Below are positions 58,501 to 64,000 of a DNA stretch of 64,000 nucleotides, piece after piece (position 1 is the stretch's first letter; each line of letters opens with the position of its first letter). The stretch comes from Liolophura sinensis (Eukaryota; Mollusca; Polyplacophora; Chitonida; Chitonidae). A program made the translations under genes and the position numbers. The stretch spans positions 36,584,191 to 36,648,190 of the forward strand of contig NC_088302.1 of the NCBI RefSeq assembly GCF_032854445.1, read 5' to 3'. A model generated the notes under the pieces. The model ran no database searches and was not told where the DNA came from. It worked only from the letters and a program-made list of their open reading frames with translations.

Positions 58501-61500
58501 AACTCACAAAAATGCGTTTAAATTATACATTTGATGATGACACTTAAGCTTTTCGTATGGAAAATTAATTAAGCTTCACAAAAAACTCTTTAAGTGTTCC
58601 TGTAAGGTGGATGAATCAATCAGAATCAAGGAAAATGTCAAGTTAGAAAAGATAAACTTTCGGTAAAATACAGTATATCACTGTTCCACCCTGCTACCCT
58701 CTTATTATGGGCAATCACCAATTCTGTTTTTCATTTAGCTTCAGATAACACGTACTTAAGGTAATGACAGTCTTGAATGAAAAAAAGTAGCCTTTGACAT
58801 TGCTCAAATAAATTGTCATGTCTGTCCTTTCAGATAATAGAATCTGTATTGATGACCATAGCGAATAACTTCATTACTGAAAGAAATTCTGGGGAAGTCA
58901 TGGCAGTAGGGTAAGTTGGCATTTTGATGTTTGACCAGTGGCCTCTTCAGGGTCAGTTTTGACATTTCTGCACTTCATGTTGATTTAAAACACAGCCATT
59001 CCACGCAAAAGATATGTTGCCTGTCATTAATCACAAATTTAATATAATAATTTTTAATAATGATTTGAAGATTGTAATTTTTGTCACAGTATTGTACATG
59101 AAAGGGACAAATGCATGTAGTTAACATGCATGTCTCTCAGTCATTAGCACGTGTACTCTTCTTGCTACTATTGCTGCTTGTATTTTGTTAAATTTAGCTT
59201 GAACGCTGTTCGTGAGATCTGTGTGCGCTGCCCTCTCTCTCCAAGCATTCTGTTATTATACATTGCTTCGTGTGTTCTATTAAGTTAAGTTTGAAAGCTC
59301 TTCAAGAGATCTGTGCCTGCTACTCTCTCTTGTTTTCTGTTGGCTTCAGCTTGAATGCTGTTCACGAGATCTATGTTCACTACTGTCTCCCCAGCATTTT
59401 CTTATTGTGCTTTGCGATTTGTTTTGTTAACTTCAGTTTGAATGCTGTTCATGAGATTTGTGCCCGTTGCTTTCTATCCAGCATTTACTTATTGTACAGT
59501 GCTACATGTGTTTTACTGTCTCCACCTTGAACGCTGTTTGTGAGATCTGTGCCCACTACTCTCGCTCCAGCATTCTCTTATTGTACATTGCTACTTGTGT
59601 TTTACTGTCTCCAACTTGAACGCTGTTCGTGAGATCTGTGCCCACTACTCTTGCTCCAGCATTATCTTATTGTACATAGCTACATGTGTTTTACTATCTT
59701 CAGCTTGAACGCTGTTCGTGAGATCTGTGCCCACTACTCTCGCTCTAGCATTCTCTTATTGTACATTGCTACATGTGTTTTACTATTCCCAGCTTGAACA
59801 CTGTTCATGAGATCTGTGCCCACTTCTCTCCCTCCAGCATTCTCTTATTGTACATTGCTACTTGTGTTTTACTATCTCCAGCTTGAATGCTTTTCATGAG
59901 ACCTGTGCCCATTACTCTCACTCCAGCATTCTCTTATTGTACATTGCTACATGTGTTGTACTATTTCCAGCTTGAATGCTTTTCATGAGACCTGTGCCCA
60001 TTACTCTCACTCCAGCATTCTCTTATTGTACATTGCTACTTGTGTTTTACTGTCTCCAGCTTGAATGCTTTTCATGAGACCTGTGCGCATTACTCTCACT
60101 CCAGCATTCTCTTATTGTACATTGCTACATGTGTTTTACTATTTCCAGCTTGAACACTGTTCGTGAGATCTGTGCACGCTGCCCTCTCTCCAGCATTCTC
60201 TTATTGTACATTGCTACATGTGTTTTACTATCTCCAGCTTGAATGCTTTTCATGAGACCTGTGCCCATTACTCTCACTCCAGCATTCTCTTATTATAGAT
60301 TGCTACTTGTGTTTTACTATCTCCAGCTTGAACGCTGTTCGTGAGATCTGTGCACGCTGCCCTCTCTCCATGACAGAAGATCTGCTGAGAGACTTGGCTC
60401 AGTACAAATCACACAAAGACAAAGGTAATGTAATTCTTTTAATAGTTTGTTTCACTATATGATTCACCTAAAAAGTGGTATAATGTAACTTTTAATATTG
60501 TACTTCGCTGTATGATTCACCTATTCAATGGTATAATGTAACTTTTTTAATAGTGTATTTCACAATATGACTCGCCTATACAGTGGTATAATGTAACTCT
60601 TTTAATAGTGTATTTCACAATGACTCACCTATACAATGGTATAATGTAACTTTTTTAATAGTGTATTTCACAATATGACTCACCTGTACAATGGTATAAT
60701 GTAACTTTTAATAGTGTATTTCACAATATGACTCACCTATACAATGGTATAATGTAACTTTTAATAGTGTATTTCACAACATGATTCACTTATACCATGG
60801 TATAATGTAACTTTTTTAATAGTGTATTTCACAATATGACTCGCCTATGCAGTGGTATAATGTAACTTTTAATATTGTACTTCGCTGTATGATTCACCTA
60901 TACAATGGTATAATGTAACTTTTTTAATAGTGTATTTCACAATATGACTCACTTAATACAGTGGTATAATTTAACTCTTTTAATAGTGTATTTCACAATG
61001 ACTCACCTATACAATGGTATAATGTAACTTTTTTAATAATGTATTTCACAATATGACTCGCCTATACAATGGTATAATGTAACTCTTTAACAGACTAAGT
61101 GCATTTAGCTGTATGATTCACATAAACAAAGGTAATATTACATTTATAATAGTGTACCTAGTTTATGGTTCAAATCTACATGAGTTCTTGTCAAACTGAG
61201 CATGAAGTGCTGGGCTGCAATGTGTTTTGACCACAAACTGTTGCTGTATGGTTCATAGTTGGACAGACTTTTATTTATAAAGGGGACACAGAATCAACAC
61301 TGATACCCTGAGAGTGGAGATAAGATAACCTGTGTTAAGCAGCAAACGTTTTTTCACATTTGCGTGCTCAACAATGTACAATGTCCGTATGTGGAATTTA
61401 GTTTAGCCCATCTCAGATAGCAGCCAAGGTCAGTCATGAACATGTTTTTGAAATTTTGAACATTTTGGAGAGAGTCTTGAAAGTGTCATGATTTTTCAGC

Positions 61501-64000
61501 ATGTATAGCTGTTTACCGGCCCCGATAGCACAGTTGGTAGAGCATCCGCTTCGGGAACAGTAGATCCAGGCTCAATCCTGGGTCAATTCACACCTAAGAC
61601 CTTAAAAGAGGAAGGCCTCACTTGGCGTTCAGCATAAAGGGGATAGTGCACCGACTGGTTGACCCGTATCAGTATAATGGCTTGTGCAGGGCATCTTTCT
61701 TGCCTTCGATAAGGCATCTCAATGAAGTAGCACTAGATAAAAGAGCACCCTGCAACAGGGACGCACATTACATGCAATCTAAGGATTCCTTCGTTGTCGT
61801 ATGACTGAAAAATTGTTAAGTACGATGTTAAACCCCAAACACTCACTCACTGGATGATATATGTGATATTTTTTTCAGCTGTCATGATGGCAGCACGGGC
61901 TTTGATCCATTTGTACAGAACAGCAAACTCTAGCCTGCTTCACAAGAGAGACAGGGTATGTCAGCTCTAATCTATAATCTCTAAACTTGTCGCTTAAGCT
62001 TGAGTCAGAGGTATGACAGTTGTGTTGTAAAAATTGCTGAAGACTACCTCCATTGCGACAAACAGTTCTATAGCTTTGTCAGTCAGTTATCAGGTCAGTC
62101 GGTCCATCAAATTTTTAATATCCTATCTTTTAACTAATTGTAAGATGACATTCATTTTTATATATATATTATTTTTATGTTTTTATGTAGCAGTTGTGGC
62201 AAATTTGCTCTTGTTCCATGTAAATTTACATATTTTGACTTTGTGGAAACCATAATATAACATGAAATTCTGGTATTTGTTAATGTTCTTTTTTTTTTTT
62301 TTTGCAGGGTAAACCCACAGAGGCCATGGCTGAGAACGAAGCCCTGGGGTACGGGGCTGTTGGAGCTAAGGACTACCTGCCTGGGGCAGATACCTTACCT
62401 GAGGAGGCACCCACACAGGAACACCTGGACAATGGTGAGACTGCCTGCGAGTGAATCCACAGGGGGCCATATACTGTTCAGCCATGTTCAAATTCAACTG
62501 TCCTAAATCCTCAGCAAATTCGACCACAGACACACTACATATTCAAACATATTAGAGAAATGTTATCTGTCCGGGACATACCTTAAAAGACCTAAAAATT
62601 TTGCACACAAAGAGTCATTTTTAGAGACAAAGCACTGTTATAAAATATTAGTTTTGGTGCTGAACCTTACCATTTTCCAGTAGAATATCATCCCATTGAC
62701 TGACAGACCAACAGACAGACAGAGTGACTTATAGAGCTCATTTTTACAGCTAAAAATACAAGAACACTGATCGGGATTTTTTACATGTATTTCCCCAAAC
62801 GCACAGAGAAAATCAGCTAGATTCTGTCAACTAAAAATATGATACATTTACACACATTTAGGGTATTACTTCATCATTTCCATGAAGTTTATATGTGCCC
62901 CTGTATGGGCAATACATTTTAAACTTCAGCATCGATGGGTTATGTTTTCAAACTGCATCGAATGTTACACTTAGCTGGTTGAATTTGTTGAGGAATTAGG
63001 GTAATCAAACGAAAATAGAAAATGCACTATTTCATGTAATTGTGCTAATTATGCTAATTCGTCTTGAGGTATGTTGGCAAGGACTTGAGTTTCCTTCACT
63101 CATACATCAGATTGGACTTGCGGATGTTAGTGAGTTTCCTCTTAGCTCAGCCCAGTTTCCTCACACCATAATTCTGACTGTCATGTAATAAGTGAAATAT
63201 TCTTGAATATGATTCTTGAATATGTTACATAAATTAGAGCACATATGCGAATAATGAAGTAGATGTTATTTTTGCCCCAGCAGATGGCTGGGAGTCCTGT
63301 AGTGAAGATGAGGATGACAGTGATGGGGAGTGGATAGATGTACCTCACTCATCAGATGAGGATGAGGCACAGGTGAGGAGATCTTCTGGATCCTGAATAG
63401 CTGAGGATATTGAGGAACATTTTTAAAGCAGGATCATTTTGAAGGACTACCAATAATACAAAATGCATTTTGCATTAATGTTCAGACATCAACAGTGATT
63501 TTGCAATGATTCTCAAACTAGATGCCATCTCTCTCACTGTTCGTGACACTTTAGAGACAGTAAACCGTTTAATACACTGGTGTAGCAATCTACGATCATT
63601 GAAGATCACTTATCTTCCGCCAGTATGTTAGGCAGACAATCTGTTTGTGGCGTGTTGGAAAGTAGATGAATAACACGCCAGAGGTCAGCCCATGAACTCA
63701 ACCATTGTATAAGTGGAAAATTATTGAGCATGTCACTAAATTATTATCAAATAAACATAAAACTGACCATAACCGTATAGGAGAACAATGCTTGAATATT
63801 AAACAAAACATTCTTGAGTATTAAGCAACAATCACATGAATAAATAAAACAATAAATCTGCATGAAATCTGACATTGGCATTTGCATGTGACCCCAGGCT
63901 GCAGAGGAGGAAAAGTTAGACCCTGAGGAGAGGAGAAAGCGCGCTCAGGAGATCAGCGCTGGCAGAATCCTCACCCAGGAGGAGTTCAAACAAATCACTT
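49527..64000 (+). CDS. SDAD1: SDAD1/Sda1, 60S ribosome biogenesis factor (3' end outside window)
   Basis: Eighteen exons join in phase: 49527-49616, 50943-51047, 51343-51441, 51930-52112, 52681-52746, 53625-53717, 54536-54607, 55402-55503, 55777-55846, 56697-56800, 57312-57369, 57866-57924, 58834-58910, 60327-60424, 61879-61955, 62308-62434, 63281-63372 and 63898 onward. They give about 558 residues of roughly 690. Seen: [17 protein letters not shown] at the N terminus, [13 protein letters not shown]-type helical repeats, [17 protein letters not shown], a Lys-rich patch before [42 protein letters not shown], and an acidic [19 protein letters not shown] segment. All closely follow human SDAD1. 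Sda1 proteins are nucleolar and needed for assembly and export of the large ribosomal subunit; the role here is inferred. Exon 7 encodes an acidic linker. Exon 14 is preceded by an array of copied acceptors, and exon 17 has a CAGCAG acceptor. Confidence 0.96.
52290..52530 (-). repeat. Interspersed repeat G, intron of SDAD1
   Basis: 'caatattttgaaacaaactg', 'aggtgtagagaaataatgtg', 'tcataataattgtatgcata' and 'cttcggaggtcaaaaacatt' are the reverse complement of copies at 32850 and 44480. This copy is uninterrupted, so it shows where the copy at 55960 was broken. Confidence 0.75.
55158..55345 (+). mobile_element. tRNA-like SINE, family E
   Basis: B-box-like 'cacaggctcaaatccagctc' is followed by 'aagtcaggatgtttgtccta' and 'gggcagtggtttgctgcaga'. 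The A box is weak. Single copy in the window, lying before SDAD1 exon 8. Confidence 0.45.
55960..56275 (-). repeat. Interspersed repeat G, split by a SINE
   Basis: 'taatattttgaaacactgtg' (left) and 'ctggtgtgtagagaaataat' (right) are adjacent in the intact copy at 52316-52365 but separated here by the SINE at 55984-56115. The right part continues with 'tcataataattgtatgcata'. Confidence 0.75.
55984..56115 (-). mobile_element. SINE family A nested in repeat G
   Basis: Inverted tail 'tttattttattttatttcat', then 'tgccgtactcaagaatgttt' and 'acgacgacggccagcatttg', ending 'cagggaaacccacaaacctt'. It interrupts repeat G. The tRNA-like head is missing. Confidence 0.87.
56364..56564 (+). mobile_element. 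SINE family A
   Basis: 'gatcaagtccagctcatgct' (B box and following), 'ggcttcctctctggttgtat', 'attgtcgtgggtttgaccct' and 'gaaagcaaataaataaatta'. The 5' part of the head is missing. Confidence 0.85.
57690..57826 (+). mobile_element. SINE family A, diverged
   Basis: 'ggcctgtcagcaaccagtgg', 'actttgcccggtttcctccc' and 'aacatgatgttggccataaa', then 'taagtgaaataatctcgtgg'. It ends about 40 bases before SDAD1 exon 12. Confidence 0.75.
58225..58390 (+). repeat. Interspersed repeat F, 3' part
   Basis: 'cttgtttgaatggtaggatg' and 'gcatcctactccataaatgt', then 'ttatgacatttatatgcctc', resemble 29200-29290. Confidence 0.5.
59198..60369 (+). repeat. 89-bp tandem array of SDAD1 exon 14 splice acceptors
   Basis: The 89-base unit is about 46 bases of intron end ('cattctcttattgtacattg' ... 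'gttttactatctccag') plus the first ~43 bases of exon 14 ('cttgaacgctgttcgtgaga' + 'tctgtgcacgctgccctctc'). Exon-like starts lie at 59198, 59288, 59350, 59437, 59526, 59615, 59704, 59793, 59882, 59971, 60060, 60149, 60238 and 60327, the last being the real exon. From 59437 on, the spacing is exactly 89. The upstream copies are more diverged and irregular. Most copies keep the AG; those before 59526 and 59615 have 'cac' and 'caa' instead. Confidence 0.95.
60430..61095. repeat. 53-55-bp minisatellite in SDAD1 intron 14
   Basis: 'ggtataatgtaacttttt' + 'aatagtgtatttcacaatat' + 'gactcacctatacaat' repeats with starts at 60478, 60531, 60586, 60639, 60694, 60747, 60800, 60855, 60908, 60964, 61017 and 61072. 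The two-base length difference is in the T-run. It begins just after the exon 14 donor. Confidence 0.95.
61519..61852 (+). mobile_element. SINE family C, full length
   Basis: Head 'gccccgatagcacagttggt' + 'agagcatccgc' (A box) and 'gatccaggctcaatcctggg' (B box); body 'acctaagaccttaaaagagg' and 'tcttgccttcgataaggcat'; end 'ctgaaaaattgttaagtacg'. It lies 26 bases before SDAD1 exon 15. Confidence 0.92.
62640..62860 (-). repeat. Interspersed repeat F, copy in SDAD1 intron 16
   Basis: 'attgactgacagaccaacag', 'gagtgacttatagagctcat', 'gaacactgatcggga' and 'gctagattctgtcaa' are the reverse complement of 28965-29115. Confidence 0.78.
63112..63240 (+). mobile_element. SINE family A, diverged 3' half
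   Basis: 'agcccagtttcctcacacca', 'taataagtgaaatattcttg' and a second 'attcttgaatatg' give a small internal duplication of the tail. It ends about 40 bases before SDAD1 exon 17. Confidence 0.65.
63540..63850 (+). mobile_element. SINE family B, strongly diverged
   Basis: 'cacttatcttccgccagtat', 'gtgttggaaagtagatgaat' and 'tattatcaaataaacataaa' preserve the order of family B landmarks with many differences. Confidence 0.45.

Noticed and set aside
59270-59530. 86-codon plus-strand frame as a separate gene
   Set aside because: It is the diverged upstream part of the 89-bp array of exon 14 copies (repeated LNAVHEI-like segments).
61519-61590. Functional tRNA gene
   Set aside because: Good A and B boxes, but it is the head of a SINE C copy that is repeated at 43780 and 30403. 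Stem pairing is incomplete.

Overview
This is a gene-poor, repeat-rich piece of an animal nuclear genome. The genes are split by GT-AG introns. There are several tRNA-derived SINE families, many minisatellites and no sign of operons. Gene structure plus the abundant SINE ending 'attcttgagtacgg...caccaatcaaataaataaa' suggest a lophotrochozoan, most likely a mollusc. The species call is an inference; a brachiopod or relative is not excluded.

Layout. 1-1022 is a 121-bp tandem repeat. 3206-11720 is an 8.5-kb satellite of about 125 units of 67 bp that keeps exact register over kilobases and carries higher-order copies. 11.7-16.5 kb is mostly unrecognised, with AT microsatellites. 16.6-18.9 kb is a 34-bp minisatellite interrupted by one SINE and two copies of a small inverted-repeat transposon (MITE). 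24.77-27.5 kb holds two related minisatellites (41 and 36 bp) with GC-rich blocks between them.

The second half holds three recognisable genes, all reconstructed exon by exon. (1) A DHRSX-like short-chain dehydrogenase (+, exons from 34188 to 39937); its first exon was not found. (2) ANAPC15, a small subunit of the anaphase-promoting complex (-, 49101 down to 45597, four exons, complete). (3) SDAD1/Sda1, a ribosome-biogenesis factor (+, from 49527, 18 exons seen, running off the right edge). DHRSX and ANAPC15 converge tail to tail across 5.7 kb of SINE-rich DNA. ANAPC15 and SDAD1 are head to head with only 425 bp between start codons, which suggests a shared bidirectional promoter. The three products act in separate processes: dolichol/polyprenol metabolism, mitotic control and 60S ribosome assembly.

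The most striking observation is in SDAD1. The 3' splice site and first ~43 bases of exon 14 have been tandemly copied about 13 times upstream in an 89-bp repeat. The genuine acceptor is therefore the last of an array of near-identical decoys, and a second, unrelated 53-55-bp array follows the exon. No virus, CRISPR array, toxin gene or bacterial-type system was seen.
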